Source of the DNA: Isoperla grammatica | Lineage: Eukaryota > Arthropoda > Insecta > Plecoptera > Perlodidae | Length of the DNA stretch: 64,000 nt | Reading direction: 5' to 3' | Assembly (NCBI GenBank): GCA_945910005.1 | Contig: OX246740.1 | Coordinates: 1,281,293 to 1,345,292, forward strand | Made by a program: the position numbers and the translations under genes | The notes under the pieces: generated by a model | What the model saw: the letters and a program-made list of their open reading frames with translations, nothing else | What the model was told of the DNA's origin: nothing | The model's database searches: none | Shown here: positions 10,407-21,297 of the stretch, piece after piece | Layout: every line of letters starts with the position of its first letter | Position numbering within the stretch: position 1 is the stretch's first letter

Positions 10407-13400
10407 AAGGGGTCACGCATTCTGACATTTTCGTGGCATGCACAATTAATTCCACACGGACTTTTTCTAGTTTCAGCGTTGGTTGCCTTTAAAACACGCC
10501 AAAGTGAATCTGGTGGGGTCTCTCTCCAGAGACGATGCGTAATAATTAACGTAAGTATGCAACGGTATTTTCATTACGCAGATAAATGAGAAATAAAAGT
10601 CCCGCCCTTGGCACGCACAAGCACGGTGTACACATTCCTCTAATCGCAGCGATTACTCCTTCGACTTCGACGTCACACCCACCCGAATCGAATCGAACCG
10701 TGTTTTTTTCTCCCGAATGTAATTATTCATGGGAAGAGTTGAGTGGTCACTTTTGTGTTTGGAACGTTACAGGTGATAGCAATAAAAAGTGAAGCGCATT
10801 CCTGGTTCAACTACAAAAACTGAGCCTTCTTTTAGTTGCTTTGTTTTGTATCCGAGAAAATAAATTGGTATCCGATCGTAGGTATAGGTAGGTATACAAA
10901 TCAGGGACTCGACGTCAGCCGTTGGCAAAGCGGCATAGCATTTGCATCTAATAGGCATTCTAGACGCGGTAATAAAGGCATCAGTTTATTCGAATACTAG
11001 AGTTTTGTTTGTTTTTCGGCCTTCTCCTTTCCTTCTTTTACCATCACTACCTCGTTCGCGCCAAAGGAATATTATAGTATCATGGTTCGCGCCGCTGCAT
11101 CTTTTCCAGTCTGTGGAACAATCATAATGTTGATCTTTCTCATACAGACCAGCCGGGATTAGCTGAATTAATATTATATACACAATTGGTATTACACAAT
11201 TACGGAAGGAAATATCTAAAAATAGTAACGAGTAGTCAGAGAAATATTGTTATTTGTTACATCACGATCTCGACTCATCAGAAATGATTCCACAGAACAT
11301 CTTACTCATAGATCCAAACCCGCTTACTTGTTGCTAAATGAGTTGCCCTTCTGTTTCCAATCAGCGGTTGGCAGTGATTCTCTGACATTGACATAAACCA
11401 GAAACACTTCATTAACTTACAAACCAAACCACTGACGTTGCCAACCCACGTAACATGCTTCGCGAAACATCGACTGCAGTTATATCTATCTACCATAAGA
11501 CATTTACGATTCGTTATCTTCAAACATGGGGCAAAGTAGGCTACGTGCTAACCACCGCCACATACAAGATAGCAGCCAGTATTAGCGAGCTCACTTCTAT
11601 TTTAAAAGGAAATCATAAAATTGCGTCATATATTAATTCAAGATAATTTACTCATTAACTTTATGGTGTATTAATATTATCTGTTGACACCAGTAGACGA
11701 AGTTAAATATTAAAAAAAAAAAAATACGAGAATGGCGAAAAAGGAAGGGTGGTAAATGGTAGTCATTTCCAGAAAAATGAACGCTCACTATTTCATGTCA
11801 CTACAAAGAGTTGCTTGGATCGATGTTTTTTTTTTAATGTACAACTATTACGTTCGTGATTATCTTAGGGGACTTTGCCATTCCTGAACGCCATCCTTGC
11901 CGCTGACCATTTTCATGGTTACGCAACGTGCCCTCGTTTCTACTTGACCGAACCATGTGCATGCATGTAAGATGGACGCACGTCTCAAACCACCGGGTGT
12001 GCGGTAATTACACCCAGTAGAGGAAAAAGTGAAAGCCGAAGGCGCGCTATGGTACGATCGAGTCTTCGACTTCGAAAACGAGTTTACTTTTTTGCACCGA
12101 GTCTCGCTGACTCACTCACTCTTCCATCTCGATACTCGAGCGCGTGTTGCGTGACTCCGCTGTCTGATAGCTTTGGACACTCGACATCAATACCTGATGC
12201 ATCTCTATCCGACTGTCAGGGACACGAGTTCGAGCTCCGTTCAGAATCTAGATCAGCTAGCAAAACCACTGATTCTTACAACTTTTTCAACAAACGTAAT
12301 GAACATTTCAAACACAGAATTCACGTATTTCCTTCCAGAATACAAATTATACCATGAAACCATCCGCTTACCGCACAAATAAGGCGCAGGTATATTTTTA
12401 GAATGGAACTGATGCCAAAGCAAAGCATCAATTCACATAACCGCAATCCAACATGGAAGTAGGAGATAATAACGCGGGACAAATAAGGAAGCGATGTTGA
12501 TCGGCCGGGTATTGAAATGCCACCCACCCAGCGGTAGATGTGATCCTACCACGCCGAGGCACGCATGCACGCATTGTTGTAGAGCTACTACAACATGCAT
12601 AGCTGTTGCGTGTTTTAGAGCTTCGGATGTACAGACACCCACTTAGCTCTCTCACTCTCACAGTTTCATTATAGAATAATATGCAACCGGCAACTAATTC
12701 CAATGACGAGGCTACATGGTGATGGTGGGAGGGAAGTGACATTTCAAGCCAATCCTGTTTATTTGAAGGTCCTATTTGTTTTGACTGTACGAAATGCACA
12801 TCAGCGCTTACGACGATTAATTTACTTGTTTAAACAAATTATAATTTACATTCATTATTGTACGAAACAACAAGAGCTGAAAAATAGTAATTTTCCAGTT
12901 ACTTCACAACCAACGCCCAGAACATGGACTTTATATCAAGACAGATAAAGAAATGGAATCCAAAGTGTTGAATAAAACTTATCTTATCATTGAACAATTA
13001 GTAAATGAGAGATAACGTGACTTGTAGTTCATGTGGTAGTCAAAAGAGATAGCCTAACCCAGTCTAGCAAGCTATGACGTCATCAATTGCATTCAGCGCT
13101 GCAGTGATGTCATGGGAGGGTATTACGTCATCTGTGGGCAGACATACAAGTGACCTCCAGATGAGATGGTCAGGTGTTGGTTGATGTTGACGCAACACAT
13201 ATTCATGAGAACTCGTGACCAATAGTGTCGGATATAAAGCAACAGCTATTGCAGGCTAAAAATAAACCTCCACTTTCAACGTTTATGCATGAGGGGAGCC
13301 TCCTCTCAGTGTCGGGAACCAGAGAATCTGAGGGAAATATTCCGTTTTTTGTCACTACTACACTTGTTATTATATGTCAAATGGTTATTATCAGGTTGTA

Positions 13401-13562
13401 TTAGGTTTGAAATGCAATTTTGGGCTATTCCGTCTGTGGAAAACGGCCGAAAGTAGTTGCTGTTGCTTCTTTATCTGGATGTTCTACAGAAGTCCGCCGG
13501 CCGTGGGTGCTCACACTAATTGTTTTGTCAGTAGCGCTCCCCCTATTAGGGTGTTTTCATAT

Positions 13563-13581
13563 GTGACGTCACAACGGCCAT
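13563..13581 (+). promoter_or_regulatory. CRE-like palindrome in a 19-mer shared with 1891-1909
   Basis: gtgacgtcacaacggccat is identical at 1891-1909 and 13563-13581. It contains the perfect cAMP-response-element octamer TGACGTCA. Flanking bases differ, so this is either a conserved core of an old repeat or two separate sites. No promoter context was identified, so a regulatory role is only possible. Confidence 0.3.
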
Positions 13582-14789
13582 ATTTGAGGCCAAAATGTAT
13601 GCCATTGTGGCACCCAGTATGGCCGCCATCCATGCGTATTATGTGTAGACTGTAGATGATGAATACCTCGGAATAAAGGGATGTGCACAACGGGAGCTGG
13701 GACACCCCCGACCCGGAAACTGGCCAAGGAACGATTGATTGAAATACAAAAACGCGCAAACCCGTCACGACAACTCAGGTTTTGCAGTTTCTACGCAAAA
13801 ACAACAGACGTGTCACGATCGACCCCAGTGGCCAATGGACAATCGGACAGTCGAGCCACGGAAGTCCAGTCAAGTAATTAAAGGGGGGACAGACTTCAAT
13901 TTGTCGCAGTCCTGGCGACGACAAAAGATACGAAGCGGAAGTAAAAATTGGCTGCAATGATCCATGAAATGGAAGCTAATTTCCATTTCTTGTCGCTGTA
14001 CACACAGAAAATTACCAAAAACAAAATAACTGAAAACAGACCAAGTATGACTATCAACATTATAAAGACATTATGGATGATGCAAAGGAAAAAAACTTTA
14101 CATGAAGAAAAAAGGGGAAACAAAACTAAGGTGCGTTACACCTGACACAACACTGCAGCATGGTAACAGACACCCGCGAGGGGGCGGGACACATTGCCGA
14201 GCTATCGTAACGATTGCAGTCTTTCGGTGAACTAACCCCGCATAAAACATCTCATTTCCAACTTCAAAGGTCACTGAAGCAGCCAGACGCCATTTTACCG
14301 AAAGTTGTCGACCAGAAAACTGCATCATCACTGAACACGACAGCATTCATAATCATTTAATTTAATTTATCCCCCCACTGGAAATCAGCTCTTGTGACTG
14401 AGTGGGTAGACAATAAAGAAACTGCGGAGCTGTATTGCACTTGGAACTATAATGGAAGAGCGTGTTACATAAGTGTGTTAAAATCAACATTTTATTGACA
14501 CCAACAAAACAAATTCTAAAATAGGCATGGGCAAAATTTAGTTTTAGTAAAAATAGCATTTGCAGTATTTTCAAAAATATGTTGAATGATTTAGCATCTA
14601 CGCCTCCAGTATAAGAACACTCCATGTGACATTCCCACCATCCAAAGAGCCAGCAGTGTTATTAAACGATCCGGAAGTAGACTTGTCTACGTCAGACATG
14701 CCCCAGAACGCAACAAGAAGTGAGAAGAGATCTAAATATAGTTGGCAGTGTTTACCCCACGTGCAGCGTACCCGCTCTGCTGGTTGGTT

Positions 14790-14955
14790 GGTTCCACTGC
14801 AGGTTCGAGTCTCCCACGCAACTGATTCATGGTTGCAAATAACTTGCTTGGATTTACGAGGGAACTTGCACAACACGTCGGTCCACAGCTCATCCGGTTG
14901 GGGCGCAGGACCTACGCGTAGGGTCGTGCGTTCGAGTCCCGCACAAGGCATGGAC
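14790..14955 (+). mobile_element. Two tRNA-like B-box units, SINE-derived
   Basis: A perfect B-box-like ggttcgagtct occurs at 14802-14812. A second, cgttcgagtcc, occurs at 14929-14939 after ggttggggcgcagg, an A-box-like stretch (about 14896-14909). The second has arms around the B box (gtgcgttcgagtcccgcac) able to form a T-arm. Neither shows a full cloverleaf with a clear acceptor stem, so SINE heads or tRNA pseudogenes are more likely than working tRNA genes. Confidence 0.45.
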
Positions 14956-15269
14956 CACCCCACATGCACCACAATCAAGCATCGAAACTAAATACGTGTC
15001 AGTCTCTGCTTTTAAACCCGCATAACCCGCTCATCGTCTCGATTAGCCTCACGCAGCCAACAACAATGTAGACCTACTATTCTAGATTTACCGCTCGACA
15101 GGGAAATATTTACATCGTTATTCCAAATATTTGTGACTTGGTAATTACACAGGTGTTATCGAATCACCCACGATTTACATACAATATCTAGGACAGTCCG
15201 TTGGTCTAATGTAAAGGGATCGGTTAGATGTTGTTCTAAACCACTACAGTTCACAGTAATTATACCCTA

Positions 15270-15854
15270 CAGTGGCCGTCACCTAGAGATGAACCCCAGG
15301 TATAGACATTTTCCCAAGCAACCTTTCCCCCACCACCTTCCGCAACTCGATAGACCAGACCCGTCCGATCTGTTTCCAAACCGCAGAAAGGTTCAACTAC
15401 CTGCTCAATTAAAAGTGAAGCTGCTTACCAAAAAAATTAAAATTGTTATAACAACATTTAACTTCTTGTGGTTATGAGATTGTTGTTTCAATTAAAAAAT
15501 CAAGCTTACTGCAATTTAATTTTTTTTAATTCGTCCATATTTGAATGAATGTGCTGAAACATTTATCGGATTTTGTCAGTCAAATATGGACGAATTAAAA
15601 AAAATAAAATTGCAGTTTGCTTGATTTTTTGATTGAAACAACAATCTCATAACCACAAGAAGTTAAATGTTGTTATAACAATTTTAATTTTTTTGGTAAG
15701 CAGCTTCACTTTTAATTGAGCAGGTAGTTGAACCTTTCTGCGGTTTGTAAACAGAGGGGACGGGTCTGGTCTGTCGAGTTGCGGAAGGTGGTGGGGGAAA
15801 GGTTGCTTGGGGAAATGTCTATACCTGGGGTTCATCTCTAGGTGACGGCCACTG
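15270..15854. mobile_element. Tc1/mariner-type foldback MITE, 585 bp, TA-flanked
   Basis: Arms 15270-15544 and 15580-15854 are each 275 bp, exactly symmetrical, with only 9 mismatches by hand alignment (about 97% identity) and no indels. A 35-nt loop separates them (15545-15579). The ends are cagtggccgtcacctagag and its reverse complement. A TA dinucleotide lies immediately outside both ends (15268-15269 and 15855-15856), as expected for Tc1/mariner insertion at TA. Weak inverted similarity continues a few bases outside. Each arm carries a 62-codon open frame (15289-15477 plus, 15647-15835 minus) because the arms are copies; this is not evidence of coding. No transposase is present. If transcribed through, it would form a very long double-stranded RNA. 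Confidence 0.85.
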
Positions 15855-16895
15855 TAGGTGTAGCTGAATAAATTAAATTTTAAAAGGTACCTGTCCGTTC
15901 AAAATGGCATAACTTGGTTACAACATAACGTGTGCGAGTAGGCAATACGCTTTACACTCTGCTGCTTTTGCAGTGATTTATAACATGTGTTCGAAGCTTC
16001 ATATTATGTTGTTCTAAAGGGGTAATATATTGGCTCCGGGTTAACTGCCTAATTAAACCGGCAATAAAATGTTATATAAAATGCAATACATGCAATACGC
16101 GTATGCAATCTAATGCAAAGACAGACAGACGTTAGCAAATGCTGTAATTATCTGAATGAATACTTCTAAGTTTCGACAAAGATTATTCATAAGTCATAAC
16201 CCTTGGTTTCTATAACATAAACAAACGTGTGAATATATATTACGTAGATGGATGAAGAAAGAATCCAGTAAGCTACATTCAGGCGAAGCTACAATAATAA
16301 TCTAACCAACGCTTCTTGTGATACAGTCGCTCGCGCTGCTGCAAACAGAAAACTATTTTTAAGACCACTAATCGGGGTTCGGGCCTTGAACTTAGAATAT
16401 TTTAGATAAGCACAGAAGAGGGATCTCAAGTGAAACGCTGGCCCCAAGTAACGACGTTCCAGGCACGTAAATACAACAGTAGCGTAGATCCACCCAACTC
16501 AACGCACGCGGAAGCTTTCCAGAACTAACTATAGAACACACCAACAAGCTATATCAACATGTAGTAGAGTGGACCAATAAAGTGGCCTGTCCCAAACTAG
16601 CGACTATCGGGACAGTACTGGTCATAAACTCAAGTATTTCGAATGGAGACCTATTCTCATAAAATTTGTTTCACGAAACCTCCAAATTCTAAGAAAAATA
16701 GGGTACAAAAAACATACTTTGTAATTTGTTGTTTTTCATCCAAAAACACTGTCTGTAGGCCTATTGGGAGGGACATGCCAGAGTTCGGTCAATGGAAATA
16801 CAAAAATACGAATTTCAAGATGAAGGAGTAAACATCGGACTATCAATGTCCGTGTTCCCCCTGAAATCAATCAACCCGCGCTAATCGCCTCATGT
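15855..16895. other. Non-coding region, no gene recognised
   Basis: AT-rich, no repeats of note. A 62-codon frame at 16643-16831 has no recognisable feature. Confidence 0.5.
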
Positions 16896-17190
16896 GCGTG
16901 CGTGGACACTACAGTGCAGCTACACGCACCATGGAGTCTACTGCGGCCATAGCCGGAGACCCAGACGATATAAGTCATGTCAAACTGTCTACCCTGCAGA
17001 CACCGAGGACGATCACGCAATGCGAGTATCGCGACGATGGGCGTGCGTGGACACTACAGACAGCTACACGCACCACGCAGTCTACTGCGGCCATAGCCGG
17101 AGACCCAGACGATATCAGTCATGTCAAACTGTCTACCATGCAGACACCGAGGACGATCACGCAATGCGTGTATCGCGACGATGGGCGTGC
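16896..17190 (+). repeat. Tandem duplication, two ~144-bp units, CpG-rich
   Basis: Unit 1 starts at 16896 and unit 2 at 17041 (both begin gcgtgcgtgg). Anchors further in are 144 bp apart (16935/17079 and 17035/17179), so there is one 1-bp indel near the start and a few substitutions. A fragment of a third copy (gcgtgcgagggg) begins near 17184. The period is a multiple of 3 over most of its length, so two plus-strand frames stay open (16892-17317, 141 codons; 16894-17220, 108 codons) and encode a repeated 48-residue segment (STAAIAGDPDDISHVKLST in one frame). That two frames are open at once argues against selection for coding. Confidence 0.75.
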
Positions 17191-20100
17191 GAGGGGCGAT
17201 ATCCGATCATTGCAATGTAACATACGATTGTCTGGAGCTAAGTTTGTCTTTGTTGTCATAATCGATACAATCAAGCAAGGTATCAAACCACAATCATTTT
17301 GCCACGCCCATAATTAGTAGACAAACACACATCCTACCGCTATTAACGCTAAGATTAACACCGAGGTGTAGCTATCGATTATCTAATAGAGAAACGGCTA
17401 CAAAACACAAATGAAATTCATTTTGAAAATAACATGACGGGACTGACAACAATTATTATGACTGAGAACATATTTGCAAATGCATTCATTCAAATACAAA
17501 AGAAAAACGAGTCATTTTAGAATTGTAAACAAATCTAGTTGGGTTGTAATCTTGCTGCTGTCACAAGTTACTTAGGCGAGTCAGTTGATGCGAATGCTTG
17601 ATATTGGATTGTCTCTCCTCCCCCACGTACAAACATAGCGCAAAGGGGGGAGGGGGGGGGGAGTAAAACCAGACCTCCTAAACTCAATGGTAAAACGAAA
17701 ACTTCACGACGAGCACCCAATAATCAAATCCACTGACGAGTCCGACCAAGGTGAACACGATTGTTGCGATAAAGATAAAGAAAGAAGGAAAGTTAAAATC
17801 ATAATATTCAGAGCCACGCCGGTCAAATTATAACATTATCTACTTTCAAGTTCCAACCACTATAAACCACGTTATGCCAACTTTATGAACCAATACATGT
17901 CATTGAAATACAGAGCAGTTTCGTCATTGACAAGTGTTCGTTTCGTTCGATGGATTTAGGGTGACATGCACAGAATGCTATGCTATGTTAGTGACATGCT
18001 ATGGAATTTGTTAGCATGTAGTAAAACAATTCCATAGCAACATATCCTTTACTTGACTTAACTGTGAACTGTGCATATGGCCCTTAATTATGGCTGATGT
18101 AACGATTCACGTTTTAAGTTACCTGTACAAACAGTTTAGAACTTGGAGGCTTTTGAATGTGTCCATTACAAAATACAATCTCATTGTTGGATTCACCCAC
18201 ACACAACACAACCAACACTTAATCTTGAGCTTTATCATTCAACCCGCCATTTGTAGAGATATGAATAGAAATGCTGGTTCTAAAAGCTGAATATCTATCT
18301 ACCTTGCTTGCCTTTATACCACCAAGAGAGCGTTACGTCATTGTTCAAACCAATACCGGCTTGTCTAGCTCTTATGTACCGGCGCCGATCTCTGTTACAA
18401 AGCAAAGCAAGCAAGTAAACCTACCTGATTAGAACGTGTAATCCCTTGTAACGACGCACATAACAGTCGCACAGAACAGAACAACACAGGCGGGACACGA
18501 ACTAAGGCCAAGACGCGACGGGAGAGATATATGTTGCCACGACGGTGTGTTCTCGTGAACTGAACGAACGAGACTTCAGTTCAGTCTGTCTCTCGCGCGC
18601 TTAGGGTCGTACTACGCAACCCGATAACATTCGCTCACAACGGAAGTCAGTCAGAACTCCTCTAAATGAGACTAATCATTGAGGGGCACATTCGTTTGTT
18701 TTTGTGATGACGTGAGACTGTTTCATACAGACGGAACAAGTTAGTCCACATAGGATTGTTCAATGTTTACCACTAATATTAGAAACTTACTTTCAGTTAC
18801 GTAGGTGGGGCAGATACAATATTCAAAAGTACCGTATATTACACCTGGTTGAAGGCCTACACAATAAAAATAGAGACATTATAATAGAAAAAGAAAAATG
18901 CTGCGATAAAGAATTCGAAACACTTTTTTAGTGTCCGTAGTCACACCACAGAAAACATTCAATTTATTACTTCCATTCTATCGCTGAATGTGACTGTTAC
19001 ACAAAACACATTCATTCACCCCGCGCACAGGGTTACTCATGCGTTGTAGATAAAGGCTGGGGGAGGGGGGGGGAGGGGTTAAATATACATATAGGAGTAG
19101 ACCCGCCCAAATAAGCAAGATAAGTAAAGTACCTGACAGATACTTGTGAGGGGAAAAGCTACTGGTTTATGTAACCGAAGCCCAGGCACATAATGGGAGC
19201 TCCAACCACTTGCTAAGAGTTTTGTATAAGTCCAGCCCCTCAACAATGGAAATATTTTCAAAAGGTAATCGGTTGACTAAAAAGAGACGGGCTTACACAC
19301 GCAGAAACCGATATATCACATACATAAAGGGCATAAACGTCACTATTAGTCAGCATTGCTTGCAGACAATGCAACCAAAAGTCGAAAATCGTATACTACA
19401 GGTTCAACGATAAATGTAAGGTTTATTCGATTTGAAACAAATTTAACCACCAGGACAATTTACTGTCTTCTGCAGTTGTGCTGACGAGTGCAAGCTCGAC
19501 AAACAGAGCCTATCTCGCGCAGCACCCCCCCCCCCCCCCCCCCCCCCCCCTCCCCCGACGCAAGGACGGAGGTAATAAGCGACAGTACAGTGTACAGTGT
19601 TTACGTTGGACGACAATATTATGACTAGGTTACGACAACGTCGGTATTTTCAACAATGTTATGTTTCCTCAGAGCCCATCCCTAGAGTTTACGAAGCAAA
19701 TAAACGTATAGAATTACTCACTTCTAGTACGGCTTATCAGCAGATAAGACTGTCTTAAATACACATACATATATATAACTTGAAAACACAACGATAAGAT
19801 ACAGAGGGATGTGTATAACTTACGACAGAGATAAAAAGAAGTGCTTGAGAATGTAGAAGTTTCGTTCAGAAACAAATACTGGAGGTAAACCTGAACGTCC
19901 AACGAAAGAAGTCCTTCCCGGTTTTACAACATTTCAATATGCGCCGATTTGTTATTTTGGGAACTAAATACAAAAACAACAGCAACGAGTATTTACAACC
20001 CTTATCAGTTTTTTAATTTAGTTTTTTATTGTTACGAAACCACGTCTGCTTTTGGATAATATTGTATGTAGCTTTCTCCATCTCTTTTGAACAAGCTTTA

Positions 20101-20385
20101 GATAAATAAATTTGAATTTAAATGTCAACCCTCTCGGTTGCAAAAACTGATATTCGCTGGGGGACATAGTTTATTTCGCGCGATTTTAATATTGAGACCA
20201 TCAAACATGGGATCTACACAATCAGGGCCCGAGCATTTAGTGCCCGCTTGGCCTGGCCGTGCACATCCCACACTCGATTAGTGCAGACCTCTCAATAAAT
20301 GATGCCGCGGTGAACCCAGGGGTCAAGCCGCAATGATGTCACACTTAAAGTGACCATTAGTACTCTTGCTGGCTGCCCCTGCCCC
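17191..20385. other. Non-coding region, no gene recognised
   Basis: AT-rich sequence with a G6-A-G10 run at 17645-17661, a possible hairpin at about 17998-18045 (gctatggaatttgtt against aacaattccatagc), a G-rich patch near 19060-19078 and the C26 tract at 19525. No recognisable exon, RNA gene or transposase. Confidence 0.45.
19525..19550 (+). repeat. Poly-C tract (C26)
   Basis: Uninterrupted run of 26 C followed by tccccc. Confidence 0.9.
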
Positions 20386-20389
20386 TGCA

Positions 20390-20470
20390 AGCTGCAAGAC
20401 ACCGAGAGGTCGCCCGCAGTGCGGCACGGCTTGGCTGCATCCAGCCGGGTTTGAATCTCGCTGTCGGCAA
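20390..20470 (+). mobile_element. tRNA-like SINE fragment
   Basis: A B-box-like gggtttgaatctc at 20447-20459 follows GC-rich sequence with ggcacggcttggctgcatcc. A second B-box-like motif, gggttcgaat, lies at 20851-20860, beyond the foldback at 20601-20793. No complete cloverleaf; likely SINE remnants. Confidence 0.35.
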
Positions 20471-20600
20471 AAACAACTCGAGATCGGCATCAGATTAGGA
20501 ACTTCTTAGCACAATTTATTTTGCTTCGTGTAATTAATACGCAGATTTTGTTTTTGCTGGCATTATTCGCAGCTTTATACTCTTACGCCAAAAAAGTGGA

Positions 20601-20793
20601 CCAGGGGGACTATTCCTGAAAGTCTACACGGTGACAACTCTCACTCTACGTGGTTATGACTTTCTATTGGCTGACTGTGTGTTTTCCACGCGGTCCGCCA
20701 CAGCAATCAGCCAATAACCAGTTGATAACCACGTAGATATCACTTTAAATGAGTTCGTCACCGTGAGACAACTTTCAGGAATAGCCCCCCAGC
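20601..20793. mobile_element. Foldback MITE-like element
   Basis: The left arm (from 20601: cagggggactattcctgaaagt, then cacggtgac, then ctacgtggttat, then tattggctga) matches the reverse complement of the right arm (from about 20793 leftward: ggggggctattcctgaaagt, cacggtgac, ctacgtggttat, tattggctga). Arms are about 90 bp each and imperfect, around a short GC-rich centre near 20690-20700. No convincing target duplication was found. Superfamily not assigned. Confidence 0.65.
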
Positions 20794-21020
20794 TCTAAAG
20801 GCCAGCTCTGGGTTCTAACATGGTCGAATAGGAGGTAAATCGCGGGTTCCGGGTTCGAATTTTGGCTCGTTTTTCATTTTCATCATCGAGTTAATCATCA
20901 TCGTTGTCTAAATCAAAGATATTAAACCCGCCACAGACAATGCTGACCACAATCATAAATGCACATATCAATCATGATAACGGGAATGCCGATAAAGGTG
21001 TCCCAACTGAATTAGTCTCA

Positions 21021-21297
21021 TACCGACCTCATGCAGATACCACACATTTCATGTACACTTTCCATGAAACCCAACAGATTCCTGGCGATTCTTTCACACA
21101 TTCTCAACACCAGTGATCCGCTTAGTCGAGTGCGCAAGCCTCATAAGTCACGCCCGCCGTGTTTGGGGATTTCACGTATTCAATCCACGATCGTTAATTA
21201 TCCCTAGTGGACCTGTTTCAATCCAAGTAGATGTTATGAACTAGAGATATAGATAATTAAGTTGGTACTATATTAGACTCCGCTATTGTGTCAGCAT
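21021..21297 (+). repeat. Dispersed repeat, copy 2 (other copy 9203-9466)
   Basis: Same ordered blocks as at 9203-9466; this copy has an extra stretch (about 30 bp) between ctggcg and cttagt. Same orientation, about 11.8 kb away. Confidence 0.65.

Larger units (their letters stand above)
9467..14750. other. Non-coding region, no gene recognised
   Basis: AT-rich sequence with a G15 run (10392-10406), short poly-A and poly-T runs near 11711 and 11826, and TGACGTCA palindromes at 13075 and 13564. Many open frames of 60-126 codons overlap on both strands with no recognisable domains. A CRE-like cluster lies at 13075-13135 (tgacgtca, tgatgtca and ttacgtca within about 60 bp). Confidence 0.4.

Noticed and set aside
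14790..14955. Functional tRNA genes at the B boxes
   Set aside because: No complete cloverleaf with acceptor and anticodon stems could be drawn; SINE or pseudogene origin is more likely.
15289..15835. Two identical 62-codon frames on opposite strands
   Set aside because: They are mirror copies in the arms of one foldback element, not a duplicated gene.
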